NCBI GenBank assembly: GCA_963805525.1
Contig: CAWDUT010000006.1
Span: 558,001-622,000, forward strand
Direction: 5' to 3'
DNA length: 64,000 bases
Source of the DNA: DASQFQ01 sp963805525
GTDB taxonomy: Bacteria; Actinomycetota; Thermoleophilia; Solirubrobacterales; Solirubrobacteraceae
Translations under genes and position numbers: made by a program
The notes under the pieces: model-generated
What the model was told of the DNA's origin: nothing
Seen by the model: the letters and a program-made list of their open reading frames with translations, nothing else
Database searches by the model: none
Shown here: piece by piece, positions 18,101 to 25,795 of the stretch
How positions within the stretch are numbered: the stretch's first letter is position 1
How the letters are laid out: the number at the start of each line of letters is the position of its first letter

Positions 18101-20413
18101 GCTGCCCGCCGCCTGGTCGACCGCGGCGGGCGCCGTGGGCGTGACCGGCGGAGCCGCGGGCGGAGCGTCGCCACCCACGCGGATGAACTTGACGTTGGCC
18201 ATGTTCACGTCGCGCGGGACCTTCATGACCTGGTCCTGGTTGTTGCCTTCCAGCGCGGTGAACTTGCCGTCCTGGACGTTGCTGGCGAGGAAGCCGATGT
18301 GCCCGTCGGAGCCGAAGTCCTCGCCGTGGCCCCAGTCGTAGGCGACGATGTCACCGGGGCGCGCGTCGGCGGCGTCGACGACCTGCAGGTTGTCCTGCTT
18401 CGCCTCGGCGTGCTGGACCCAGGTCTGCACCGCGGCCCAGCCGCTGCCGTTCATCTTGTGGCCCGACTGCTCGAGCGACCACGTGACGAAGCTCGCGCAC
18501 CACGGGTTGCCGGGGCCGACCTTGGCGGCCGCCAGGTACTTGTCGACCTCCGCGCCGGTGTTGACGCCCTGCTCGTGCACGCCGAGCTGGGTCTGCGCGA
18601 CCTTCAGTGCGGCAGCGCCGACGCTGCTCGCGCCCGAGCCCGGCGCGGCGACGGCCGCAGCGTCGACCATGCCCGGCACCGACGCTGCGGAGGCGACCGC
18701 GCTCGGTGGGCCGGCAGGCGGCTGGACGGCGAGGAACGCGCCGGAGCCCCCGCCCTTCTTGGCCTCTGCCGCCTGGACAGCCGCGGCCATGAACTGGCCC
18801 GAGTCGCCGGCCTTCGGCTCGGGCGGCGGCACCGCGGCCGCGGCGGCGACCGGGGGTGCGGCAGCCGGAGCGCCGGCCACGGCGGGTGCGGGAGCGACGG
18901 CGCCCGGGGCGGCCGGGGTCACGGCCGCGGCGGCGGCGTCGGGCGACGCGCCCTTGGCGGCGACGTCGCCGGGCGGCGACCAGCTCGGGTCGATCTCCTT
19001 CTTGAACCCGAGGTGCAGGTGGTCCTGGTGGGCGCCGTCGGTGAAGTAGCCGGGCCCGCTGATCGGCCACGGCGAGCCGATCTCGTCCGGCCGGTACTGC
19101 TCGGGCAGCTGCGACAGCTCGCTGGCCAGCTCGCGCGCGGCGCCCGAGCCGGGGTTGACGATCTCGCCGTCGACCGACCCGATGTCGAGCCCGCGGCCGT
19201 AGGCGTGGTTGGAGACCGAGCCACCCGTCGTGAACTTCGGGTGGTCCGAGCACATGCACGTGACCTTGATCTTGTGGTCCTCGGCGATCTTGGTCACCGC
19301 GGCGATCACGCGCGGGTCGATCTTGCCGGCCTTGATGTCGGCGATGCCGTCGGGGTCGAACGTGACGTTCTTGTTCTTGAGCAGCTCCGCGCCCTCCGCC
19401 GAGAGCGTGCCGCCGTGGCCGTCCTGGCCGAACTGCGAGGGGTCGACCGCGTGATGCTTGGCGCCGCCGCCGGTGGGCTGGTCGGCGAGGTCGGCCGCAC
19501 TGGTGCCCGAGGAGGCGGGCTGCGGCTCGACCGGGGCCGCGGCCGGAGCAGCGGCGGGCGCGGGCGCGGCGGCGGCGGGATCCGCGGCGGCGACCGGAGC
19601 CGCAGCGGGCGCCGCGGGCGCAGGCGCCGGCGCTTGCGCACCCGCGGGCTGCGGGTCGCCGACGTCGACGGCGGCCTTCGGCACGCTCTGCTCGTTCGGG
19701 AGATCGGTGGCGCTCGGGAGGTCCTTCGCGTCCTCCTTGATGGCGGCGACGTTCTTCTGTGCCTGCTCCGCCGCCTTGGTCTCCGGCGACTCCTGCTTGG
19801 TGATCTTCTCGGCCGCCGCGTCCGCGGCCGATTTCGGCTTCGCGACGGCGGGATCGGCGGCGGCTGCGGGGCCGGCGCCCTTGGCGTCGGCCGCCGCCGC
19901 CGGGTCGGCCGCGCCGGCGGGCGCGTCGCCGGCGGCCACCGGCGCCGCGGCGGCGGCCGGCGCGGCACCGTTGCCGCCCGCGGCGGTCGGGTCGACGCCG
20001 GCGATCGCGTCGGCCCCGCCTGCGCCGGCCGGCGGAGCCGCGGCCGGAGGCGGGGGCGCCGACAGGCTGCCGCCGAGGTTGCCGATGGCCGGCAGGTTGA
20101 CGCGGCTCAGGACGTCGCCGATCGCCTCCGGGATGTCATCGAGGTGCGGGGCGACGTGCTCGGCGAACTGCATGATGCCGACGCCCTCCATCGCCGCCGC
20201 CATCATCACGCCGGCGAGGCTCGACTTGGACTCCCGCATGTCCAGGGTCATCATCGCCTTGCCCGCGCCCAGCTGCATTTCCTGCGCGAGCTCCTCGAGC
20301 CCGGCCTCGCGGCACGCCTCGGCGGGGTTGCGGCGGAAGCGCGCGCGGAAGGCGGGGTCGACGAGCAGGCGCTCGATCAGCTTGGCGGCGACGTCGGCTT
20401 CAGCGGCGGCCAC
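15134..20413 (-). CDS. Giant multi-domain peptidoglycan hydrolase, probable eCIS-linked effector
   Basis: 1759 residues from GTG 20413, which has AGGGGG five bases upstream and lies 2 nt after the stop of the M50 gene. There is no signal peptide or membrane helix. Residues 1-95 resemble the leader of Nif11/NHLP-type peptides (LIERLLVDPAFRARFRRNPA). After an Ala/Pro linker come: M15-like peptidase 328-471 (His403, Asp410, HLH 465-467); CHAP 604-744 (Cys639); SLT-like lysozyme 790-924 (LVESG, SVGFYQMR); CHAP 1024-1169 (Cys1063); SLT 1206-1341; NlpC/P60 1380-1500 (Cys1407 in FDCSG); SLT 1623-1759. Both glycan strands and peptide stems would be cut. It is last in the eCIS operon, so delivery by the particle or a tail-associated lysin role is inferred. 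Confidence 0.85.
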   Translation of the reverse strand: MAAAEADVAAKLIERLLVDPAFRARFRRNPAEACREAGLEELAQEMQLGAGKAMMTLDMRESKSSLAGVMMAAAMEGVGIMQFAEHVAPHLDDIPEAIGDVLSRVNLPAIGNLGGSLSAPPPPAAAPPAGAGGADAIAGVDPTAAGGNGAAPAAAAAPVAAGDAPAGAADPAAAADAKGAGPAAAADPAVAKPKSAADAAAEKITKQESPETKAAEQAQKNVAAIKEDAKDLPSATDLPNEQSVPKAAVDVGDPQPAGAQAPAPAPAAPAAAPVAAADPAAAAPAPAAAPAAAPVEPQPASSGTSAADLADQPTGGGAKHHAVDPSQFGQDGHGGTLSAEGAELLKNKNVTFDPDGIADIKAGKIDPRVIAAVTKIAEDHKIKVTCMCSDHPKFTTGGSVSNHAYGRGLDIGSVDGEIVNPGSGAARELASELSQLPEQYRPDEIGSPWPISGPGYFTDGAHQDHLHLGFKKEIDPSWSPPGDVAAKGASPDAAAAAVTPAAPGAVAPAPAVAGAPAAAPPVAAAAAVPPPEPKAGDSGQFMAAAVQAAEAKKGGGSGAFLAVQPPAGPPSAVASAASVPGMVDAAAVAAPGSGASSVGAAALKVAQTQLGVHEQGVNTGAEVDKYLAAAKVGPGNPWCASFVTWSLEQSGHKMNGSGWAAVQTWVQHAEAKQDNLQVVDAADARPGDIVAYDWGHGEDFGSDGHIGFLASNVQDGKFTALEGNNQDQVMKVPRDVNMANVKFIRVGGDAPPAAPPVTPTAPAAVDQAAGSGSGGVADAAAAAVGAGGPNPYPGDDATKAQIAAWMGREAEKRGLPKQLPVMASLVESGVRNLHFGDADSVGFYQMRVGIWNKGEYAGFPDKPELQVKWFLDQAEAVKKQRIAAGKSVTDPNQYGDWIADVERPAEQYRGRYGLRLGEANGLLGQAGSAPPPAAVAAAAAAPAPGAPAAAAAALPPEPKPGDSGQFMAAAAQVVDQKNGGSGSFLAVQPPAGPPSAVASAASVPGMVDAAAAAAPGSGSSTLGASALSFAQTQLGVHETGVNTGAEVDKYLAAAGVGPGNPWCASFVTYSLQQAGHKMPGSGWAAVQTWVRNAEAKQNDLQVVSADQARPGDIVAYDWGHQEDFGSDGHIGFLASNVQDGKFTALEGNNHDQVMKVPRDVNMANVKFIRIGGDAPPPAGAAVPEAAAPGGVADAVAGAVGGGGGANPYPGDNASKDQLAAWLGREAEKRGLPKQLPVMASLVESGVKNLNYGDADSVGFFQMRVGIWNKGEYAGFPEKPELQAKWFLDQAEAVKKQRIAAGKSVTDPKQFGDWIADIERPAAQYRGRYGLRLDEANSLLSKAGNGAPSAPVVQAPAAAAVDAAAAAAPSGGGGGAGARALAALAEAEKYKGKPYKWGGSTPQTGFDCSGLAQWAYAKAGIQIPRVTDAQFAASNGTSVDRGDLRPGDLIFFGKPGNIYHVAISMGGDKFIHAPKTGDVIREASLKESYFSSNYAGAKRFDNSAPVEAAASAAPPPAAAVAQAQAAVARDAAEVNRQGSGLFMAVKAMEERRHDTVQFMKAIDPNDAAAAGQPQAAAAAATPAPAAADPAAATPAPAAPDASQPSAAPVDAGEPVTLPADISNDYPGNDASKDELAKWLAKQADKHGLPPELPVMASLVESGVKNINYGDADSVGFFQMRVGIWNQGDYQGFPQNPELQAKWFIDQALAVKKKAIASGDANFGKDPSKWGEWIADIERPAEQYRGRYQLRLREARGLLKS
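16390..18803 (-). repeat. Tandem intragenic duplication of a CHAP+SLT unit
   Basis: Within the hydrolase gene, a unit of about 1.16 kb encoding GDSGQFMAAA, FLAVQPPAGPPSAVASAAS, a CHAP domain and an SLT domain occurs twice. One copy is about 18803 to 17640, the other about 17540 to 16390. Whole stretches of protein are identical between them. A third SLT copy at the C-terminus (15134-15545) is more diverged. Confidence 0.8.
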
Positions 20414-20415
20414 GG

Positions 20416-22071
20416 TTACCCCCTGAAGCGCTCCACCAGCGGCTTCCCGAGCACGACGAAGACCGGAATGAAGAGGGCCAGCCAGAGCGTCCCGAGCACG
20501 ACGTGCACCACCCATGACGGAGCGAACTGGGACATGATCGGCTCATAGCGGAGTGACATGAAGATGGCAAAACCTGCTGCCAGTATCGACCAACCGACGC
20601 CTGCAATCGAGTACCGGGCGAGCACGGGCGAATCGGAGCTGCGGCCCTTGCCGGTCAGGCGGCGGCTGAACTGGTCCTTCGCGCGCTTGCGCAGGCCCGG
20701 TTCGCGCAGGTAGTCGACGAGGATCTGGTAGCCGTCGCGGTCGATGAACGGGTTGAGGTTGAAGAACGCGCCGACATAGCCCGCGAACGCGAGCTGGAAG
20801 AACACGTCGCGCGTCGTGCCCTCGACGAACACGCACAGGATCGAGAAGAGTCCGCCGAGCGCGAAGTCGGACACCGGGCCCGCCGCGCTGATCGCGATGC
20901 GGCGCTTGCGGGGCTCGAACCACGCCTCCGAGGTGTCCACGAACGCATAGGGGAAGATCACGACGAGCTTGAAGCCGGCGCGCTGGATCCGGCGCCCGAA
21001 CGAGGCCATCGCCAGCCCGTGCGCGGTCTCGTGCACCGCCACCACGGCAAAGCGCCCGAGCAGGAAGATGAGCGCGCCGAGCCCGACGCGGTGCGAGACC
21101 ACGAACGGCGTGCCATAGCGCCCGACGATCAGGTAGACGAACGCGCCGAGCCCGCCCACGATCAGCGCCGCGATCGCGTACAGCGCGGGTCGCGTGAAGA
21201 GCACCCAGCCGCCGCGGCGGTAGAGCGCCTCGAACCAGCCGCCGACCCGCTCGAAGGTCTTCTCGCGCGGCTTGAAGAGCCGCCGGAGGAAGCTCTTCGG
21301 CGCCTCGTCGGCGTCGTCGGACGCGGTGCCCTCGACGCCGGCCAGGTAGCCGCGCTCGCCGAGGTCGGCGAGGAGCCGCGCGATCCGCGGGGCGCCCGCG
21401 GAACCGAAGCGCTGCTCGGCGATCCCGATCAGGTCGATCAGCGAGTGCGTGCCGTCGAGCAGCTCGAACAGCTGCGCGTCGTTGTCGGACAGCCGCAGGA
21501 ACGTGTTGCGGTTGAGGTCCTTGAGCACCCAGCGCTTGTTGCCCTCGCTGGCGTCCAGGCGCTTGAGCGCGTAGCCCGAGCGCACGCGCGGCTTCATCCC
21601 GAACTGCGTCGCCTGCGCGGTCACGCCCGGCGGGCCGATCGACGGGACCACCAGACTCGCGCCCGGCTTGACGACGATCGTGCGGCCCGCCTCGCTCATG
21701 TCGCGGCGGCGCTCCACGCGCAGCGTCTGGGCACCGAGCTGGAGGCTCGCGCCGTCGTGCAGCGCGGTCGCGCGCGAGATCGCGACGCCGTCGACGATCG
21801 TGCCCGCGCTCGAGCCCGCGTCCTCGATGCTGACCCCGCCGCCGTTGCCCCCTGGCGAGATGCGGGCGTGCTCGCGCGAGACGCTCGGGTCGTGCAGCAC
21901 GACGCTGCTGCCCGGCGCCCGGCCGATCGTCATCGCGCCGACGAGCGGCACGCGCGTCTCGTCCGCGAGCACGAGCTCGAGCGGCGCGGCCGCCCCGGCG
22001 ACGGGCGCTCCGCAGTTGCCGCAGTACTCGGCCCCTTGCGAGAGCTGACGACGGCAGCTCGTGCAGAGCAC
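20416..22071 (-). CDS. Zinc-ribbon / FHA / PqqD-like / M50 membrane metalloprotease
   Basis: 551 residues from GTG 22071, 2 nt after the upstream stop (TAGCCGTG), so translation is coupled. Residues 1-22 are a zinc ribbon (CTSC, CGNC). Residues 31-105 are an FHA domain, which binds phosphothreonine (MTIGRAPGSSVVLHDPSVSR, then EHA). Residues about 175-265 resemble PqqD-type RiPP recognition elements (AQLFELLDGTHSLIDLIGIA, LLADLGERGYLAG). The rest is a polytopic M50 site-2-protease-like domain with HETAH (347-351) and NLNPFIDRDGYQ. This layout recalls the peptide zinc metalloproteases of bacteriocin clusters, with an FHA added. It sits between the PASTA/propeller gene and the giant hydrolase. 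The substrate is unknown. Confidence 0.82.
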   Translation of the reverse strand: MLCTSCRRQLSQGAEYCGNCGAPVAGAAAPLELVLADETRVPLVGAMTIGRAPGSSVVLHDPSVSREHARISPGGNGGGVSIEDAGSSAGTIVDGVAISRATALHDGASLQLGAQTLRVERRRDMSEAGRTIVVKPGASLVVPSIGPPGVTAQATQFGMKPRVRSGYALKRLDASEGNKRWVLKDLNRNTFLRLSDNDAQLFELLDGTHSLIDLIGIAEQRFGSAGAPRIARLLADLGERGYLAGVEGTASDDADEAPKSFLRRLFKPREKTFERVGGWFEALYRRGGWVLFTRPALYAIAALIVGGLGAFVYLIVGRYGTPFVVSHRVGLGALIFLLGRFAVVAVHETAHGLAMASFGRRIQRAGFKLVVIFPYAFVDTSEAWFEPRKRRIAISAAGPVSDFALGGLFSILCVFVEGTTRDVFFQLAFAGYVGAFFNLNPFIDRDGYQILVDYLREPGLRKRAKDQFSRRLTGKGRSSDSPVLARYSIAGVGWSILAAGFAIFMSLRYEPIMSQFAPSWVVHVVLGTLWLALFIPVFVVLGKPLVERFRG

Positions 22072-22073
22072 GG

Positions 22074-25000
22074 CTACTCCAGCGTCAGCGGCTGGAAGGC
22101 GGGGTTGTCGCCGCTGAAGCCCAGCAGCTGTTGGGCGGCGGGGTTCTTGACCGGCATTCGCGCGAGCTGGCCGTTGGGCTCCGCGCAGAACTGGTCCGCC
22201 TGCACCACGACGATCTCCTGGCCGTCGGAGCGCCACGCGGCCTTGCAGGCGCGCACGCCCTGCGGCTTGGCGTCGGTGAGCAGGAAGTCCTTGGGCTTGG
22301 CGAAGTAGAGCTGGAAGGCGTCGCTGTCGAAGTTGGCGACCGCCGCCACGGTCTTCCCGTCCGGGGAAACCGCCCAGTCGATGACGCCCTTGGCCGGGTT
22401 CGAGATGTCGCTCTTGAAGCTGCCCTTGCTCCAGTCGTTGATGTCGGCGGAGAACGGCTTCTTCGACGTCCAGCGGACGATGCCGAACGCCGTGGGCTGG
22501 CCGGCCGCGTCGGACTTGACCCCGAGCGCGAAGATCGACTTGCCGTCAGGAGCCCACCTGACGGTCTTCTCCACGTTGAAGTCCGGCTCCGACTTGCACT
22601 GCGGCGCCTGCGGGTCCTTGCTCACCTGCAGCAGGCAGAGGTCCTGGTCCGTGTGCTTGCCGCCCGGGCTCTTGTCGCGGAGCAGCGCGATCAGGTTGAC
22701 GTTGACCGTCGGCGCCCATGCGAGGTCGCTGAACTTGTCGCCAGGGTCGGTGAGCGGCACCGCGGTGGAGTCCTTCTTCGAGAGGTCCTTGAGGAAGACC
22801 TGTCGGTTGGCGACGTAGGCGACCTGCGTCCCGTCGGCCGAGAAGGTCGGGTCGGTGTCCTCGGTCGGGCCCTTGGCGACGGCCGGGAAGCGCTTGCCGT
22901 TGGCGCCGTTGGCGAGCAGGATGTTCTTGCCGTCGTCGTAGGTCAGCTCCGGGAAGCCGCCGGACACCACGATCTTGACCTTGTCGCCCGCCTTGAGCTT
23001 GGTGCCCGCCGGCGGCTCGGTGCGGATGACCGTGCCCTTCTTCTTGGGCGAGAACTCGGTGACCTTGACCGGCACGACGCCGGCGTCGGCCGCCGCCTGC
23101 GCGGCATCGGCCACCGCGCCTCCCAGCGCGGGCAGCGTGACCGCCGCGGCCTTGGCGCCGCCGCCTCCGCCGCCGCCTCCGCCGTCCTTCTTCTTGGCCT
23201 TGTCGCCGTTCTTCTTGTCCTTGATCGTGGCCAGGAAGATGTTGATCGGCTTGCCCTCCTTGACCACCTCGTTGGCGGCGGGGATCTGGCTCTCGATCTT
23301 CGCCTTCGGGTCGGGCGGCTGCGGCTGCACCTGGCCGGTGGTCAGGTTCGCCTTCTCGAGGATCGGGTCCGCCTCGACCTGGGTCTTGCCGACGATGTTC
23401 GGAACCTGGACCTTGCCGTTGCCGACCGCGATCTCGATCGTGACGTCAGAGTCCTTCTTCGCCTTCTCGCCGGCGGTCGGGGTCTGGCCGATCACGGTGC
23501 CGGGCGCCGCCGCGGTGGAGACCTTCTCCTTCGGGGTCGGTGCGAGCTTGAGCTGCGCCTTGGTCAGCTTCTTCTCCGCCTCGAACGCCGACTTTGTGCC
23601 GGTGACGTCGGGCACGACGACGTTGCGGGGGAGGAACAGGAACAGCAGCAGCGCGAGCAGGAGCAGCAGCGGAATCAGCACCGCGACCCACCAGGGCAGC
23701 CACGCCTTGTGGCGGAAGACGACCTGGTTGGGCATCAGCGGCATCTGCGGCATCGGCGCGCCGGTGCCGGGCTTGCGCAGCTTCATCAGGTCGACGCTGC
23801 GGCCGCCGGGCACGGCGGGCCGGGTGAAGCCGGGGCCCTGCACGCGCACGCCGCTCGGGCCGACGCGCACCTTCGGGGCGCGGATGCGCTTGAACATGCG
23901 CTTGCCCTGGGACTTCCCGAGCTCGCCGGCCTTGCCGCCGGCGCCGGCCATGAGGCCGCCGCCCTCGCCGTCCTCGCCCTCCTCGAGCGCGCCCTCCGGC
24001 AGGTCCATGTCCTCCGCCGTCTTGGCCTTCTCGGCCTCGTCGCCGGTCTTGGTGAAGACCTGGATGCGCTTCTCCTCCGGACGGCCGATCCAGCGCGTGC
24101 GCGGGGGCTTGACCTGCAGCTTCGCCTTGCCGGTCTTGCCCGGCGGGATCTCGAGCGTCGTGGGGGAGAACGCGTACTTGAGCTCGTTGTCCTGGTCGGC
24201 GGCGTCGAGCGCGACGGTCAGCGGGCCGTTGGCGGTGTTGTTGACCGCGACGTCGAAGTTCGCCTTCTTCCGGCCGGACACGCGCTCCGGCGCGAGCTTC
24301 GTCTTGAACTCCTCGAACGGGAGGATCCCGAGCCGCAGCGGCGCCGCGGCGGCCTGCTTGCTGTAGGCCTTGGACACGCCGACGACCTCGAGCTCCCAGA
24401 TCCGGGCCTCGGCCTCGGGCGTGCGCGGCGGGTGGAGGTGGATCTCCACCTCCTGCTCGTACGTGCCGCTGGTGCCGAACGGCACGAGGTACACGGTGTT
24501 GGGGAAGATCGACCACCAGTCGTCCGGGAGTCCGCGCACTGACAGCTCGTAGTTGTCGACGATCGCGCTCTGGTTGCGGACGAGCGCGAGCACGCGGTTG
24601 CGGCCGCCGGGCTCCACGCCCAGCGTCACGGTCTCGCCGGGCTGGCCCTCGTCGCCCTCGGGCAGGCGCAGCGAGATCGCGGCGGGATCGGGCTCCTCGG
24701 GCACGGTGCTGGCCGGCTGGGCCGGAGCGGGAGGAGGCACCACGGGCTGTTGCTCGAGCGTCTTCGGCCGCGCCGGCGCGGCCGCCGGCACCGGCGGCTG
24801 CGTGGTGCGGGCGGGCGGCTGGGCGAGCGGGTCGCCGGCGCCGTTGGCGGGGCTCGCGGGCGCCTGCGGCGCGGCCGGCCGCGCCGCCGGGTGGGCAGGC
24901 TGGGCAGGTGGCGCGGGGGCCGCCGGCGGCGGCGGGGCGGGGTCGGCGGCGGCGGGCTGGGCCGGCTGCTGCGGGGCGGCGGGCGGCTCGGCGGCCGGGG

Positions 25001-25145
25001 GCGGAGCCTGGTCCTGGGCGGCCTGGAGCACCTCGGGCGTGACCGCCTGGACGACGCCCGTGGGATCCCAGCGCAAGTACTCGCCGCACTCGCAGAAGTC
25101 CCGATCGTCGGGATTCTCGCGGCCGCAGCTGGAGCAGACTCTCAT
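22074..25145 (-). CDS. Zinc-ribbon, PASTA and beta-propeller membrane protein of the eCIS locus
   Basis: 1023 residues from ATG 25145 (ATGA overlap with the tail protein I gene). Cytoplasmic part: zinc ribbon CSSCG/CECG (4-20), a Pro/Ala linker, then two Ig-like beta modules (about 150-370; NRVLALVRNQSAIVDNYELS, KKANFDVAVNNTANGPLTV). One transmembrane helix lies at about 481-505 (WWVAVLIPLLLLLALLLFLF). Outside: three PASTA-like repeats (VVVPDVTGTKSAFEAEKKLT, VQVPNIVGKTQVEADPILEK, and LPALGGAVADAAQAAADAGV after a lysine/glycine linker). Last is a PD40/TolB-like propeller (DPTFSADGTQVAYVANRQVF, AVSPDGKTVAAVANFD). PASTA domains bind muropeptides. It could dock the contractile particle at the membrane, as CisA is reported to do in Streptomyces. 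That is inference. Confidence 0.82.
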   Translation of the reverse strand: MRVCSSCGRENPDDRDFCECGEYLRWDPTGVVQAVTPEVLQAAQDQAPPPAAEPPAAPQQPAQPAAADPAPPPPAAPAPPAQPAHPAARPAAPQAPASPANGAGDPLAQPPARTTQPPVPAAAPARPKTLEQQPVVPPPAPAQPASTVPEEPDPAAISLRLPEGDEGQPGETVTLGVEPGGRNRVLALVRNQSAIVDNYELSVRGLPDDWWSIFPNTVYLVPFGTSGTYEQEVEIHLHPPRTPEAEARIWELEVVGVSKAYSKQAAAAPLRLGILPFEEFKTKLAPERVSGRKKANFDVAVNNTANGPLTVALDAADQDNELKYAFSPTTLEIPPGKTGKAKLQVKPPRTRWIGRPEEKRIQVFTKTGDEAEKAKTAEDMDLPEGALEEGEDGEGGGLMAGAGGKAGELGKSQGKRMFKRIRAPKVRVGPSGVRVQGPGFTRPAVPGGRSVDLMKLRKPGTGAPMPQMPLMPNQVVFRHKAWLPWWVAVLIPLLLLLALLLFLFLPRNVVVPDVTGTKSAFEAEKKLTKAQLKLAPTPKEKVSTAAAPGTVIGQTPTAGEKAKKDSDVTIEIAVGNGKVQVPNIVGKTQVEADPILEKANLTTGQVQPQPPDPKAKIESQIPAANEVVKEGKPINIFLATIKDKKNGDKAKKKDGGGGGGGGGAKAAAVTLPALGGAVADAAQAAADAGVVPVKVTEFSPKKKGTVIRTEPPAGTKLKAGDKVKIVVSGGFPELTYDDGKNILLANGANGKRFPAVAKGPTEDTDPTFSADGTQVAYVANRQVFLKDLSKKDSTAVPLTDPGDKFSDLAWAPTVNVNLIALLRDKSPGGKHTDQDLCLLQVSKDPQAPQCKSEPDFNVEKTVRWAPDGKSIFALGVKSDAAGQPTAFGIVRWTSKKPFSADINDWSKGSFKSDISNPAKGVIDWAVSPDGKTVAAVANFDSDAFQLYFAKPKDFLLTDAKPQGVRACKAAWRSDGQEIVVVQADQFCAEPNGQLARMPVKNPAAQQLLGFSGDNPAFQPLTLE

Positions 25146-25789
25146 GATTCAGACGGTTTCTTCTTTGGTGCTTTGACGCGCAGCCGGTACGCGGTGTGTA
25201 CCGGCTTGAACTGTTCAATGCAACGCGCGATGGCGGCCTGGGTCTTCTCGTCGACGGGCTTGTCGCAGTACACGACGAATTGCGGCAGCTTTGATTCCAC
25301 CCGCTCGCCCTTGGTCGAGTAGACGACCCCTCCGTCGTCCTCCACGCGCAGCGGCACGTCGGGGAACGCGAGCGACAGCGCGAGCTCCATCCCGCCCTTG
25401 GTTCCGCGCCGGCGGCCGAGCTCGGCCGCCCGCCGGATCGTGTCGCGCTGGACCGTGATCGGCTGCGACTCGTCGAGGTCGACGCCCAGCCACGCGCTCA
25501 GCAGGTTGAGGATGTGGCGCGGCGCGTAGTCGGGGTCGAAGTGCTCCGGCAGCGCGTCCAGCACCGCGATGATCGGGTCGAGCACCGACTCGAGCGCGCC
25601 CACGAAGCGCATCCCGAAGTCGCTGTCGGCGTACAGCGACGGCAGCCCGTCGCGCAGGTACGCGCGGCTCGAGGCGGACGTCGGCGTCTCCGTCGTCCCG
25701 CTCGAGAGCTGGACCATGAGAGTGCCGAAGCCGGCACCCATGAAGGTCTGGTAGTCGCCGCCCGAGCCGTTGCCCGTGCCCTCCGCCAT
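25142..25789 (-). CDS. Phage tail protein I-like eCIS baseplate component
   Basis: 215 residues from ATG 25789. The conserved block of the tail protein I family (P2 gpI, Pvc12-like) is clear: YLRDGLPSLYADSDFGMRFV, LDPIIAVLDALPEHFDPDYA, LNLLSAWLGVDLDESQP, and RRAAELGRRRGTKGGMELAL, with a beta C-terminus (PLRVEDDGG, FVVYCDKPVDEK, KPVHTAYRLRV). In contractile particles this protein joins the gp6/J-like wedge to build the baseplate. It lies directly after the J-like gene (6-bp gap) and overlaps the PASTA/propeller gene by ATGA. Confidence 0.9.
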   Translation of the reverse strand: MAEGTGNGSGGDYQTFMGAGFGTLMVQLSSGTTETPTSASSRAYLRDGLPSLYADSDFGMRFVGALESVLDPIIAVLDALPEHFDPDYAPRHILNLLSAWLGVDLDESQPITVQRDTIRRAAELGRRRGTKGGMELALSLAFPDVPLRVEDDGGVVYSTKGERVESKLPQFVVYCDKPVDEKTQAAIARCIEQFKPVHTAYRLRVKAPKKKPSES

Positions 25790-25795
25790 CGCGAG

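Noticed and set aside
15479..20548. Two long plus-strand frames (717 and 969 residues) opposite the giant hydrolase
   Set aside because: They are rich in Arg/Gly/Val with no domain, while the minus strand encodes seven clear enzyme domains.
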